The notes: generated by a model not told the origin, from the letters alone. A DNA stretch of 64,000 nucleotides from Azophilus sp965116165 (GCA_965116165.1 OZ220484.1:2356001-2420000), one strand, 5' to 3'. Positions 27,372 through 35,740 are shown, counted from the first letter of the stretch. Translations and numbers: made by a program.

Positions 27372-28106
27372 AGCAACATATTCTCCAAAGGAAGATTGGC
27401 CATTTGTCAATTACCTTGATACAGGCAGCATCACGGATAACCGAATAGAGAGGATTCAATGCCTGAAGCTGAACAAAGACAAGCTGCCTGACCGTGCGCG
27501 TCGTAAAATTGAACCGGGCGACATCGTATTCTCAACCGTCCGGCCCAATCAGAGGCACTTCGGATTGCTACGGGATGTTCCAGATAATTTTCTCGCATCT
27601 ACTGGCTTTGCGGTGTTTCGTGCGCGTGAAGACATTGCTGACACTGGTTTCATCTATTGGTTTCTTGTTCAGGAACGAATTATCAACCAGCTTCATACCA
27701 TTGCCGAACACAGCACTTCGGCTTATCCGTCAATAAAGCCCTCGGATATCAAGAATCTGAACATCGATTTACCACCCCTCCCCGAGCAGCGGGCGATTGT
27801 GGGCATTCTCGGCGAGCTGGACGACTTTGGTGCCATGAGAACCTTGACCACATCATCGGCATTGCTGGCGGATCGACTTTCTCTGAGATAAGCAAGAGAG
27901 TGTTCCGTTCCATTCCTGTAGTTGTCCCGTCACAACGGATTGTCGAGGAATTTGAGCGGCTTATTCGTCCGCTTTATTCCAGAATCGTTGCGAACATGAA
28001 GGAAGCCGAATCGCTGGCCAAGATGTGCGACTATTTGCTTCCGAAACTGATGTCCGGCGAAATCCGCCTTCGTGACGCCGAAAAGGCGGTCGAGGCAGTG
28101 GCATGA
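27364..28106 (+). pseudogene. hsdS: Broken type I specificity subunit HsdS
   Basis: HsdS carries two target-recognition domains and sets sequence specificity. The first piece starts at ATG 27364, overlapping hsdM by 8 bases, and contains a recognition domain ending in the typical SIKPSDIKNLNIDLPPLPEQ and RAIVGILGELDD. Near 27840 the frame changes; the second piece reads NLDHIIGIAGGSTFSEISKR and ends CDYLLPKLMSGEIRLRDAEK. Most of the spacer helix and second domain are deleted. Together with the damaged hsdM this unit is dead. Confidence 0.85.
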
Positions 28107-29257
28107 TTCGTGCTCCCGTCAATCCAGAGCTTCTGCGGTGGGCGCGCGAGCGCGCCGGGGTCGCGCAGGAAGACTTGACTGAGAAGTTCGGGAAACTTCC
28201 TGAATGGGAAAGCGGTGACATCCAGCCGTCGCTGAGGCAGGTGGAGGCGTTCGCTCGCGCCGTTCATGCGCCGGTCGGCTATCTGTTCCTCTCGGAGCCG
28301 CCGAAAGAAGCCATTCCTATCCCGGATTTCCGCACTTTCGCCGGTCACATGGTTACGCGGCCCAGCCCCAACCTGCTGGACACGATCTACGCCTGCCAGG
28401 AGCGGCAAAGCTGGTACAGGGAGTTCGTGCGCATCGCCGGCGAGTCGGATCTCGATTTCGTCGGCAGCGCCTCGGTCGATGCGGCCCCAGAGACTGTCGC
28501 CGCACAGATCCGGGAGACCTTGGGTTTCGATCTGGCTGCCCGACGGGAATGTCCGATGTGGACCGATGCGTTGCGGCTTTTCATCCGCCAGGCCGACGAG
28601 GCCGGCGTTCTCGTCATGGTGAGCGGTATCGTGATGAGCAACACCCGCCGCCGTCTCGATCCCGCTGAGTTTCGCGGCTTCGCGCTGTGCGACCCGCTCG
28701 CGCCGCTGATCTTCGTCAACGGCAAGGACACGAAGGCGGCGCAGATGTTCACGCTCGCTCATGAACTCGCGCATGTCTGGCTTGGTGCCTCCGCCCTGTC
28801 GAACCTCGGCGCTGCGCCAGGGACGGGTTTCCAGCGGGAGGAAGTGTGGTGCAATGCGGTGGCGGCGGAGCTTCTGGTACCACTGGAAGCCCTGCGATCC
28901 GATCTGCGACTGAACGAGCCGCTCCCGGACACGCTGTCCCGACTGGCGCGCACCTTCAAGGTCAGCACGTTGGTCATCCTGCGCCGCCTGCTCGATGCCG
29001 GCTGGCTCACTCGCGAGCGTTTTGACGCGGCTTGGACGCAAGAGAGCGAACATCTGAGAAAGCTGGTCCAGGCGGGCAGCGATGGCGGCGACTTCTATCG
29101 CACGACGGTCGCGCGTGTCGGACGGCGGTTCACGCGCGCGCTGGTCGTGAGCACGCTCGAAGGCCAGACGCTCTATCGGGATGCGTTCCGGATGTTGGGC
29201 CTCAGGAAGACCGAGACCTTCAACAATCTCGGGCGCGAAGCCGGGGCGATGGGATGA
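28103..29257 (+). CDS. HTH plus ImmA/IrrE-family metallopeptidase
   Basis: 384 residues, intact. An N-terminal XRE-like helix-turn-helix (LLRWARERAGVAQEDLTEKF) is followed by a ImmA/IrrE zinc peptidase domain with HELAHVWLG (HExxH at 220-224) and a conserved EEVWCNAVAAELLVP segment supplying the third ligand. ImmA-type enzymes cleave repressors or antitoxins, and IrrE homologues act in stress responses. The stop overlaps the next gene's ATG (ATGA). HTH-ImmA plus DUF4411 pairs are frequent on mobile and defence loci and are thought to act as toxin-antitoxin-like units. It is notably preserved among broken neighbours. Confidence 0.88.
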   Translation: MIRAPVNPELLRWARERAGVAQEDLTEKFGKLPEWESGDIQPSLRQVEAFARAVHAPVGYLFLSEPPKEAIPIPDFRTFAGHMVTRPSPNLLDTIYACQERQSWYREFVRIAGESDLDFVGSASVDAAPETVAAQIRETLGFDLAARRECPMWTDALRLFIRQADEAGVLVMVSGIVMSNTRRRLDPAEFRGFALCDPLAPLIFVNGKDTKAAQMFTLAHELAHVWLGASALSNLGAAPGTGFQREEVWCNAVAAELLVPLEALRSDLRLNEPLPDTLSRLARTFKVSTLVILRRLLDAGWLTRERFDAAWTQESEHLRKLVQAGSDGGDFYRTTVARVGRRFTRALVVSTLEGQTLYRDAFRMLGLRKTETFNNLGREAGAMG

Positions 29258-29760
29258 CGGCCTATCTCGTTGATTCGAACGTCTTCATCCAAGCCAGGAA
29301 CTTGCACTATGGCTTCGATTTCTGCCCCGCCTTCTGGGATTGGCTGGTTGAGCAGAATGGCGCGGGCAAGGTCGCGAGCATCGAGAAGGTCGCGGACGAA
29401 TTGCAGGCCGGAGACGACGAGTTGGCGGAGTGGGCCGCGTCACAGGGTGACGGGTTCTTCCTGCCGCCGGATGATGCGGTGTTGCCGGCGCTTGGCGCTG
29501 TGAGCGACTGGGCCAGCGGCTATGGATACCAGCAGGCCGCCGTCGCAACTTTCTTGCAGGTCGCCGACTACTGGCTTGTCGCGCATGCGCTGGCTCACGC
29601 GTGCATCGTCGTCACGCACGAAGTCCCCGCCGATACCGCCAGAAAGATCAAGATTCCGAATGCCTGCATCGGTCTCGGCCTGCGCTGCATGAACCCGTAC
29701 GAGATGCTCCGCCGCGAGCGCGCAAGATTCGTCTTGGGAATGCGCAGAGCCGCGGCGTAA
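29254..29760 (+). CDS. DUF4411 family (PIN-like) protein, partner of the ImmA/IrrE gene
   Basis: 168 residues. It begins MTAYLVDSNVFIQARNLHYG, the DSN(V/A)FI start of DUF4411/PIN-like nucleases, with acidic residues D8, E45 (ASIEKVADEL) and DELAEW that could bind metal. The middle contains QVADYWLVAHALAH and the C-terminus TARKIKIPNACIGLGLRCMN. The first codon overlaps the upstream stop, so the two are translated together. It is a likely toxin candidate: a PIN-type ribonuclease held in check by the HTH-ImmA protein. That role is inferred from family and context. Confidence 0.82.
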   Translation: MTAYLVDSNVFIQARNLHYGFDFCPAFWDWLVEQNGAGKVASIEKVADELQAGDDELAEWAASQGDGFFLPPDDAVLPALGAVSDWASGYGYQQAAVATFLQVADYWLVAHALAHACIVVTHEVPADTARKIKIPNACIGLGLRCMNPYEMLRRERARFVLGMRRAAA

Positions 29761-30110
29761 TGACCAGAATCACTGAAAGCGAGGTAGAAGCCGCCGCTCT
29801 CGAATGGCTCGCCGGGCTCGGTTATGCCGTGCTGCACGGACCGGACATCGGCCCGGAGGGTCCGGCATCGGAGCGGGTCAGCCACGACGAGGTGCTGCTG
29901 ACCGGCCGGCTCCGGGAGGCGCTCGCCCCGCCAATCAAGCGAGCGCGGTTCACCGACAACAAGGTGCTGCTGACCGGCCGGCTCCGGGAGGCGCTCGCCC
30001 GCCTCAACCCGCACCTGCCCGCCGCGGCGCTGGAGGAAGTGCTGCGCAAGGTGCGGCAGGCGGAGACGCCTTCCCTCGTCGAGGAAAACCGCCGCCTGCA
30101 CCGCGTTTAA
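29760..30110 (+). pseudogene. hsdR: N-terminal fragment of type I restriction endonuclease HsdR
   Basis: ATG 29760 overlaps the DUF4411 stop (TAATG). The protein starts MTRITESEVEAAALEWLAGL and GYAVLHGPDIGPEG and ends EEVLRKVRQAETPSLVEENR-RLHRV, clear HsdR N-terminus, then stops after 116 residues instead of about 1000. Inside is an in-frame 72-bp insertion: the segment VLLTGRLREALA occurs twice with PPIKRARFTDNK between the copies. The motor and nuclease parts are absent. Confidence 0.85.
29890..30000. repeat. 39-bp duplication with 33-bp intervening sequence inside the hsdR fragment
   Basis: Bases 29890-29928 and 29962-30000 are identical (start AGGTGCTGCTGACCGGCC, end GCTCGCCC). The 33 bases between them (29929-29961) are unrelated to the repeat. 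The period is exactly 72. The copies contain the palindrome CCGGCCGG. Confidence 0.9.
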
Positions 30111-30144
30111 TCATTTGACTTTCCCATGGTTTGGAGAACAGTAG

Positions 30145-30309
30145 TTTGAAAGATTCGAGGAGATCCTCGAACCTATATTTTGGAAGATGGAGGCGAACGG
30201 TATGGAAATCGAGATCCTCGCCCAGACCCGCGACCTTCTTCCGCCGAAGCTCATGTCCGGCGAAATGCGTTTGCCCGATGTCGAGCGTGCTGTAAAGGCG
30301 GTTGCGTAA
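30145..30309 (+). pseudogene. hsdS: C-terminal fragment of a second HsdS
   Basis: An open frame reads FERFEEILEPIFWKMEANGM, then EIEILAQTRDLLPPKLMSGE and MRLPDVERAVKAVA before TAA at 30309. This is the helical C-terminal end of HsdS, similar to but different from the tail at 28106. So either two specificity genes once flanked the ImmA-DUF4411-hsdR segment, or a duplication occurred. No upstream part remains. Confidence 0.75.
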
Positions 30310-30730
30310 TGATCCAAGACGAGGACATCCGCCGCCAACTCCGCTTGGGTGAGGACAGCCAGTGGGAATTCAAGCGGATCGAGTTCCGCGACGACACACC
30401 GACCAGCCCACGCAGAGCGGCGCCTGCGCGGGGACGAAGGTCTGAGGTTGGCGCAGAATCGTGCGCAGAACCGCTACCTGTGGTTCGACAAGCAGATCGT
30501 TCCCGAAACCGTCTTCGAGACGCTCAGCGAACGCCTGTGGGAGCCGCTGCTCAGCGTGGCGACGGCGGCGAACGCATACCCGCAGGCCAGGATGCGCCCG
30601 CGGGAGTCGTGGGAGCCGCTGCTCAGCGTGGCGACGGCGGCGAACCCACGGCGAGGGTTGCTGAATCTCCGCCTGCTGGCGCAGGATGAAGCTGGCGTGG
30701 ATCGGGCCACCGTGGCCGGCATATATACGT
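30309..30730 (+). pseudogene. Broken AlbA_2-type (Schlafen-like) ATP-binding protein gene
   Basis: The ATG at 30309 overlaps the hsdS-fragment stop. The start MIQDEDIRRQLRLGEDSQWE and FKRIEF is typical of AlbA_2-domain proteins often encoded beside type I R-M genes. After about 30 residues the frame is lost by a deletion. A second piece in another frame reads RLAQNRAQNRYLWFDKQIVP and ETVFETLSERLWEPLLS, then RRGLLNLRLLAQDEAGVDRA-TVAG. The piece contains a 37-bp direct duplication with 72-bp period. Homology to the family is judged by eye. Confidence 0.65.
30537..30645. repeat. 37-bp duplication with 35-bp intervening sequence inside the AlbA_2-type remnant
   Basis: Bases 30537-30573 and 30609-30645 are identical (start GTGGGAGCCGCTGCTCAGCG, end GGCGGCGAAC). 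The 35 bases between (30574-30608) are unrelated to the copies. The period is again exactly 72. The repeat can fold on itself through GCTG/CAGC. Confidence 0.9.
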
Positions 30731-30776
30731 ACCGTACTGCGCATGGTGCCATAGTCTCCTATATGATGATGTCATG

Positions 30777-31826
30777 CTATACATGCCAGGCCGCCGGAAT
30801 CTCCGATGGCGGCATGGGCACCACGGCAAATTCGCGCCTTGCCCCGTCCGGCTTGTCCGCAACCACGGTTACGGTTGGGGCGTTGCGCCCCTGGCTGTAG
30901 CGAGCCAACACCCGCGCCGCCAGTTCCATATCGCCGCTGTCCGGGATGCCGTCGATCAAGCAGAGCGGCCCCTTGTGGCTGGTGGGCCGGAGCGCGACGA
31001 ACCGCCGCCGATATCCTTCGAGGTAGGCGTTCTCGCCCTCTTCCCTCCCCACGATCAGCTTGAAATGCGGGGCCGGGCGAAGATGGCGCCCCACCTTGAG
31101 CAGCATGATATCGTCGAGTTCGTAATCTCGCTGGCCTCGGCTGCTCCAAAGGTCGTCGAGTTTCTTCGAATACCGCTCGTCGGTTAAGAAGCAGCAGCCG
31201 CCCGCGGGTTGCGCCCAATCGGTGAAACCGAAGTGTCGGGCCAGTTCCATCTGCGGCTTGCGGTTGCGGCCCCCAAAGCCGTGGAGCGCCTCGCGGTCAA
31301 CCCAGCCGGCGCGCTCGGGCAGGGTCGGCGGCAGATTTCGAGCGCTTAGCGGTCGCAGCAGCCGGTCTTCGGCCCTGGACTCCCGGGCGATGATTCTCAT
31401 GGTGTCGCGCCGTTGGCTTTTCGGGCGTTGGCCGACGACCTCGCCGGTAATCACGAAATCGAAGCCGCGCTCCTCGATGAAGGACCAGGCCAGCGCCTTG
31501 CCGACCATGAAAATCTTGCAATCGAGGCAGGGGTTTAGGTTGCGGCCATAACCGTGCTTCGGTTCCAGCAATACCTTTTTGTATTCCTCGATGACATCGA
31601 GGATGTGCAGCTTGATGCCGAGCTGTTCCGCGACCCACAGGGCGTTGTTGCGCTTGGGGGTGGCGCGGTGCTTGGCGCGGATGGCATGGGTATGGCCCTC
31701 AACGCAGAATCCGGTGAAGAAGTTGATGCCCTCGACATGCACCCCCTGCTCCATCACCACCTTGGCCGCGAGCATCGAGTCGAGGCCTCCGGAGATGAGT
31801 GCGACCGCCCTGATAGGTTTCGCCAT
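30777..31826 (-). CDS. ThiI/MnmA-like PP-loop ATP pyrophosphatase (probable tRNA thiolation enzyme)
   Basis: 349 residues. The PP-loop motif SGGLDSMLAAKVV near residue 13 binds ATP; GRNLNPCLDCKIFMVGKAL supplies a conserved Cys pair, and later FVITGEVVGQRPKSQRRDTM matches tRNA-modifying PP-loop enzymes. A C-terminal part with GGCCFLTDERYSKKLDDLW resembles the domain fused to several thiouridine-synthase-like proteins. The likely chemistry is adenylation of tRNA followed by sulfur transfer, but the target base is unknown. It is the last gene after tatC, 27 bases away. Confidence 0.75.
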   Translation of the reverse strand: MAKPIRAVALISGGLDSMLAAKVVMEQGVHVEGINFFTGFCVEGHTHAIRAKHRATPKRNNALWVAEQLGIKLHILDVIEEYKKVLLEPKHGYGRNLNPCLDCKIFMVGKALAWSFIEERGFDFVITGEVVGQRPKSQRRDTMRIIARESRAEDRLLRPLSARNLPPTLPERAGWVDREALHGFGGRNRKPQMELARHFGFTDWAQPAGGCCFLTDERYSKKLDDLWSSRGQRDYELDDIMLLKVGRHLRPAPHFKLIVGREEGENAYLEGYRRRFVALRPTSHKGPLCLIDGIPDSGDMELAARVLARYSQGRNAPTVTVVADKPDGARREFAVVPMPPSEIPAAWHV

Positions 31827-31853
31827 AATCGCCGCCCGCTTATTCGGTTGGTG

Positions 31854-32678
31854 TTATTCCTCGGCGCCGCCGCGAGCGCTCTCGTCGCGTTTCTCGGCGA
31901 ACCGGGCAAATAGAATACCGACCTCGAACAACAGCCAGGTGGGCAGTGCGAGGAGCAATTGGGAGATCACGTCCGGTGGCGTCAGTAGCATGCCGCCGAC
32001 AAAACAGCCGACGATCACATAGGGGCGTTTGTTGGCGATACTCTTGGCGGTGCTGATACCGGACCACACAAGCAACAGGGTGGCGATGGGTATCTCGAAG
32101 GCGAAGCCGAACGCGAAGAACATCGTCAGGACGAAATCGAGATAGGCGTTGATATCCGTCATCATGGTGACGCCGGTGGGGGCGACACTGGCCATGAAGG
32201 CGAACACCAGCGGGAAGACGAGGAAATAGGCGAACGCCATGCCCAGGTAGAACAGCGCAACGCTTGAAACCAACAGTGGGCGGGCGAAACGCTTTTCGTG
32301 TTTGTAGAGGCCGGGCGACACGAACGACCACGCCTGATGCAACAGCACCGGCATGCCGATGAGGATGGCCGCGTAGATCGCGAGCTTGAACGGTGTCAGG
32401 AATGGCGAGGCGACTTGGGTGGCGATCATATTGCCGCCGTTCGGAAGATGCGCCATCAGCGGCGCGGCGACCAGTTCGTAAAGGTCGTTGGCGAAGAAAT
32501 AGATGGGCAGGAACAGCGCGAGCACGGCGGACAGTCCGCGCAGTATGCGCTGCCTGAGTTCCACAACATGCGCCATGAAGGGCATTTCGGCGCTGTCGAC
32601 CAGAGCATCGTGCTCCTCGGCTTCGTCGGCGGGATTTTTACGGCCCGCCTTGCCCTGCAATTCGCGATCCGGTTGCAT
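31854..32678 (-). CDS. tatC: Sec-independent translocase TatC
   Basis: 274 residues with six predicted membrane helices. TatC binds twin-arginine signal peptides. Family stretches: FMAHVVELRQRILRGLSAVL in the first helix, SPFLTPFKLAIYAAILIGMP, the SFVSPGLYKHEKRFARPLL loop, FGFAFEIPIATLLLV, and SIANKRPYVIVGCFVGGMLL-TPPD. It overlaps no other gene and follows tatB by 3 bases. A longer than usual N-terminal extension (about 30 charged residues) precedes the first helix. Confidence 0.95.
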   Translation of the reverse strand: MQPDRELQGKAGRKNPADEAEEHDALVDSAEMPFMAHVVELRQRILRGLSAVLALFLPIYFFANDLYELVAAPLMAHLPNGGNMIATQVASPFLTPFKLAIYAAILIGMPVLLHQAWSFVSPGLYKHEKRFARPLLVSSVALFYLGMAFAYFLVFPLVFAFMASVAPTGVTMMTDINAYLDFVLTMFFAFGFAFEIPIATLLLVWSGISTAKSIANKRPYVIVGCFVGGMLLTPPDVISQLLLALPTWLLFEVGILFARFAEKRDESARGGAEE

Positions 32679-32681
32679 CGT

Positions 32682-33134
32682 TCATCGGCCGTCCGTGTTC
32701 GCCGATTGCGACGGTGCGGGTGCGCTATCGGCTTGCACGGGAGGGCCTTGGAGTTGCGGATCGCCCTGGCTTGCCGCGGAATCGGGGGACGCCTGCGGGG
32801 ATGGGAAGGATGGCGACGAAGGTTTGGCCGTTGCCGGCGACAGCGGGTCAAGGGTGTCCGCGCGGGCCGCCTCGCCGACGGCGCCGGAGGTCGCCTTCAC
32901 CTCGCGCTCGATACGCTTCATTTCCTCCATGACCGCCTCGTTGTGCAATTGTTTGCGCACCTCATCCATGCCGATTTCTTTCTCGATTTCGGCTTTGACG
33001 GATTGAAAGCTGCGCCGCATGCGGCCGAGCCAAAGCCCCAGGGTGCGCATTGCCTCGGGCAGGCGCTCCGGGCCGATGACGAGCAGGCCGACAACCACGG
33101 ACAGCATCAATTCCGGAAAGCCGATATCGAACAT
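32682..33134 (-). CDS. tatB: Sec-independent translocase TatB
   Basis: 150 residues. N-terminal membrane anchor FDIGFPELMLSVVVGLLVIG, the conserved GPERLPEAMRTLG turn and amphipathic helix, then a Pro/Ala-rich C-terminal tail. TatB forms the receptor complex with TatC. It lies 202 bp after tatA, an unusually large gap for this operon; the gap has no gene. Confidence 0.93.
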   Translation of the reverse strand: MFDIGFPELMLSVVVGLLVIGPERLPEAMRTLGLWLGRMRRSFQSVKAEIEKEIGMDEVRKQLHNEAVMEEMKRIEREVKATSGAVGEAARADTLDPLSPATAKPSSPSFPSPQASPDSAASQGDPQLQGPPVQADSAPAPSQSANTDGR

Positions 33135-33336
33135 GGGATTACTTCTTGGCTGCTAGTGCTCCATCCAACCGATAATGCCGCATCGGCGCACCCGCAAGCG
33201 TCCGGATGGCCCCACCGGCGTATCCGGCGATACGTCGAGTGGCGGCAACGGTGCCCTCGGCCGGGAGCGCGAGGGGTATCCCTCGCATGAAACGGATGGG
33301 CGCTTGCGGGCTGCGGCCGGCCGGGATGGGTCTGGG

Positions 33337-33582
33337 TTAAACACGGGTTTCCTGCTTGGCTTCCTTCTTTTGCCCGGCCTTTTGCCCGGCAACCTCTCCC
33401 TCAATGACACTCGGATCCTCCTTCTCGGCGGCTTTCGACTCGTCTTCGGTCACCGCCTTGCGGAAACCCCGAATGGCGTTGCCGAGGTCGGAGCCGATGT
33501 TCTTGAGCCGCCTTGGACCGAATATCAACAACACGATCAACAAGACGATGATTAGTTCAGTAATTCCGAATCCTCCGGACAT
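33337..33582 (-). CDS. tatA: Sec-independent translocase TatA
   Basis: 81 residues. Short membrane helix GITELIIVLLIVLLIFGPRR, then the FGPRRLKNIGSDLGNAIRGF amphipathic helix and a charged tail rich in Lys/Gln/Glu. TatA oligomerises to form the protein-conducting path for folded substrates. Confidence 0.95.
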   Translation of the reverse strand: MSGGFGITELIIVLLIVLLIFGPRRLKNIGSDLGNAIRGFRKAVTEDESKAAEKEDPSVIEGEVAGQKAGQKKEAKQETRV

Positions 33583-33719
33583 GACGACCTCCCTATTTAA
33601 CCGTTTTCAATCCACGCGGGCGCGGCGGACACTTTCGTGCTCCCCCGACAATCTCCTACGGCGCAGGCTCCTGGCGCACCCGCGACCGGGGTGGATTATA
33701 TGCCCGCCCCGCCCGCTCG

Positions 33720-35375
33720 TCAGGCTTTGACCAAAAGATAGGCGCCAAGCGCCGCGCTAAAGAGCCCCGCCACCGTGCCGAGCCCCTCGGCGGCGGTCTG
33801 CATGAGTGGCTCCCAAAGCAGAACCACGGCCATTCCCACCAGAACCGCGCCGGAGAGCCGACGATGGCGCCGCCCCCGGCGCAGGCGGGACAGGGACTCT
33901 TCCAGTAGGCGCACGCTGGCTTGCTGTTCGCGGAGACCGCTCTCCAGTCCATTCAGCTTTTGGCCCGTGTCAATGATCAGCCCCGGCAGCCGGGGAAGCC
34001 GCTCAATGAGTTCCGGCGCCCGCTCCGCGAAGCCGCGCAGCATCGCAAGCGGCCCGACCCGCTCGCGCATCCACGCTTCCATGAAGGGTTTGGCGGTTTG
34101 CCACAGGTCGAGTTGCGGGTAGAGCTGACGCCCTAGGCCCTCGACATACAGCAGTGTCTTTTGCAACAGCACCAGTTGCGGCTGTATCTCCATGTTGAAG
34201 CGCGCCGCCGTTTGGAAGAGTTCGATCAGGAAGTGCCCAAAGGAAATCTCGCTCAGGGGCTTTTCGAAGATGGGATCGCAAACTTCCCGAATAACCTGTT
34301 CGAATTCCCGTCGGTCGGTGTGTTGCGGTATCCAGCCCGATTCCAGGTGTAGGCGCGCCACCTGCTCGTAGTCGCGGTTGAAGAAGGCCAGGATATTGCG
34401 GGCCAGGTAGTCCTGATCGCACTTTTCCAGCTTGCCGATGATGGCGCAGTCAAGGGCGATGTAGCGCGGGTTTTCCGGGTCTTGAACATCGACGAAGATG
34501 TTTCCGGGGTGCATGTCGGCATGAAAGAAGTTGTGTACGAAAACCTGGGTGAAAAAGGTTTCCACCCCGCGCTTGGCGAGCGTCGCCATGTTCGTGCCCC
34601 GGGTGCGCAATTCCGCGACATCGCCGATGGGTACGCCGCTTACTCTTTCCAGTGTCAGCACATTTGAGCGGGTCAGGCTGTGATGCACCCTCGGTACGTA
34701 GAGCAGGGGCGAACCCGCGAAGTTGTCGCGCAGCCGTTGGGTGTTGGCGGCCTCCTTCACCATGTCCAACTCACCGAAAACGACTTGCGCGTAGTCGCGC
34801 GCCACCTCGGGCAGACGCAGTCGCCGGCTGGCGACGATATGCCGGTCAATCCAGGCGGCGAGCCAGAACAGCACGTCAAGGTCGGCGCGGATCACGGCTT
34901 CCAATCCGGGGCGCACCACCTTCACCACGACTTCCTCGCCGCCAACAAGCCGCGCGCCGTGGACCTGCGCGATGGAGGCGGATGCGATGGGTTGCAAATC
35001 GAAACGCTCGATGTGCGCGGCAAACCTGTCGCCGAGCGCCGCCTCCACCAGGTTTTTGGCTTCCTCGCCCGGAAACGGCGGCACATGGTCCTGGAGCTTT
35101 GCGAGCTCGTCGGCGAAGTCGTCGGGCAGCAGGTCGCGACGCGTCGATAGTAGTTGGCCGAATTTGATGAAGACGGGGCCGAGTTCCTCGAACACGCGGC
35201 GTAGGCGCACCGCCGGCTCGGCGCCCCGTGCGGGAAGCCAGCGGCCGGGCCAGCATCGGAAAAAGACGCGGGCGGTGGCCGGCAGCTCCGCCTCGAACAG
35301 GGCCCCGGTGGGCAGTGCGGCGTCAAGGCGGTGACGTGCGGCGATGCGGGTGATTTGGAGCAGGCGGCGTTTCAT
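33720..35375 (-). CDS. ubiB: Ubiquinone biosynthesis regulatory ATPase UbiB
   Basis: 551 residues, full length. Atypical protein-kinase-like fold of the ABC1/ADCK/UbiB family with the signature FIKFGQLLSTRRDLLPDDFA (KxGQ at 71-74), Ala-rich nucleotide loop IASASIAQVHGARL, and catalytic-type HNFFHADMHPGNIFVD and ALDCAII. Two C-terminal membrane helices (GAVLVGMAVVLLW; FSAALGAYLLV). UbiB is thought to use ATPase activity to help extract quinone intermediates from the membrane. Its ATG overlaps the upstream stop (ATGA). Confidence 0.96.
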   Translation of the reverse strand: MKRRLLQITRIAARHRLDAALPTGALFEAELPATARVFFRCWPGRWLPARGAEPAVRLRRVFEELGPVFIKFGQLLSTRRDLLPDDFADELAKLQDHVPPFPGEEAKNLVEAALGDRFAAHIERFDLQPIASASIAQVHGARLVGGEEVVVKVVRPGLEAVIRADLDVLFWLAAWIDRHIVASRRLRLPEVARDYAQVVFGELDMVKEAANTQRLRDNFAGSPLLYVPRVHHSLTRSNVLTLERVSGVPIGDVAELRTRGTNMATLAKRGVETFFTQVFVHNFFHADMHPGNIFVDVQDPENPRYIALDCAIIGKLEKCDQDYLARNILAFFNRDYEQVARLHLESGWIPQHTDRREFEQVIREVCDPIFEKPLSEISFGHFLIELFQTAARFNMEIQPQLVLLQKTLLYVEGLGRQLYPQLDLWQTAKPFMEAWMRERVGPLAMLRGFAERAPELIERLPRLPGLIIDTGQKLNGLESGLREQQASVRLLEESLSRLRRGRRHRRLSGAVLVGMAVVLLWEPLMQTAAEGLGTVAGLFSAALGAYLLVKA

Positions 35376-35740
35376 GCCCGCGTATCGTGCGCCGCCGCCG
35401 GGTTACCGCGATTATGAGCACTTTCCTCTGTCGAAGTATCTTGGTTGTGCTGCCCGGCCGCCTCCAACATTCGGATTCTTGCGGCCAAACGCCCGATTTC
35501 AAGGCGGAGATTGCCGACGCCGGTTTCAAAGTCGCGCAGGCGCTCGCGGTTGACGAATTGCCCGGTGGTCGCTTCCCGCAGGGCGTCGGCAATGCCCTCG
35601 GCGACGGACCGCGCGGTGGCGGCGGCCAATTCCACGGTGCCCAGCAAATCGTCGCGGGCTTTGTCCGGGCGCAAGGTCGCGTTGGCCATGGATTCGGCAA
35701 CCCGCGCGAACAGCGATTGGAGCTCGTTGCCGGTGCTCAA
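35372..35740 (-). CDS. Shortened UbiJ-position protein
   Basis: In ubiE-ubiJ-ubiB operons the middle gene encodes UbiJ, about 200 residues with an SCP2 lipid-binding domain. Here the only frame, from TTG 35740 two bases after the ubiE stop to 35372, gives 122 residues (MSTGNELQSLFARVAESMAN at the start, then ETGVGNLRLEIGRLAARIRM near the end). The C-terminal coiled part resembles the UbiJ/UbiK-like helical tail, but no SCP2 domain is visible. Either the SCP2 part was lost or this is a separate helical accessory factor. Coupling to ubiE and ubiB is tight. Confidence 0.6.
   Translation of the reverse strand: MSTGNELQSLFARVAESMANATLRPDKARDDLLGTVELAAATARSVAEGIADALREATTGQFVNRERLRDFETGVGNLRLEIGRLAARIRMLEAAGQHNQDTSTEESAHNRGNPAAAHDTRA

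Noticed and set aside
29890..30000. Plain 72-bp tandem duplication in hsdR
   Set aside because: Only 39 of 72 bases are duplicated; the remaining 33 are unrelated, so a simple tandem duplication is not enough.
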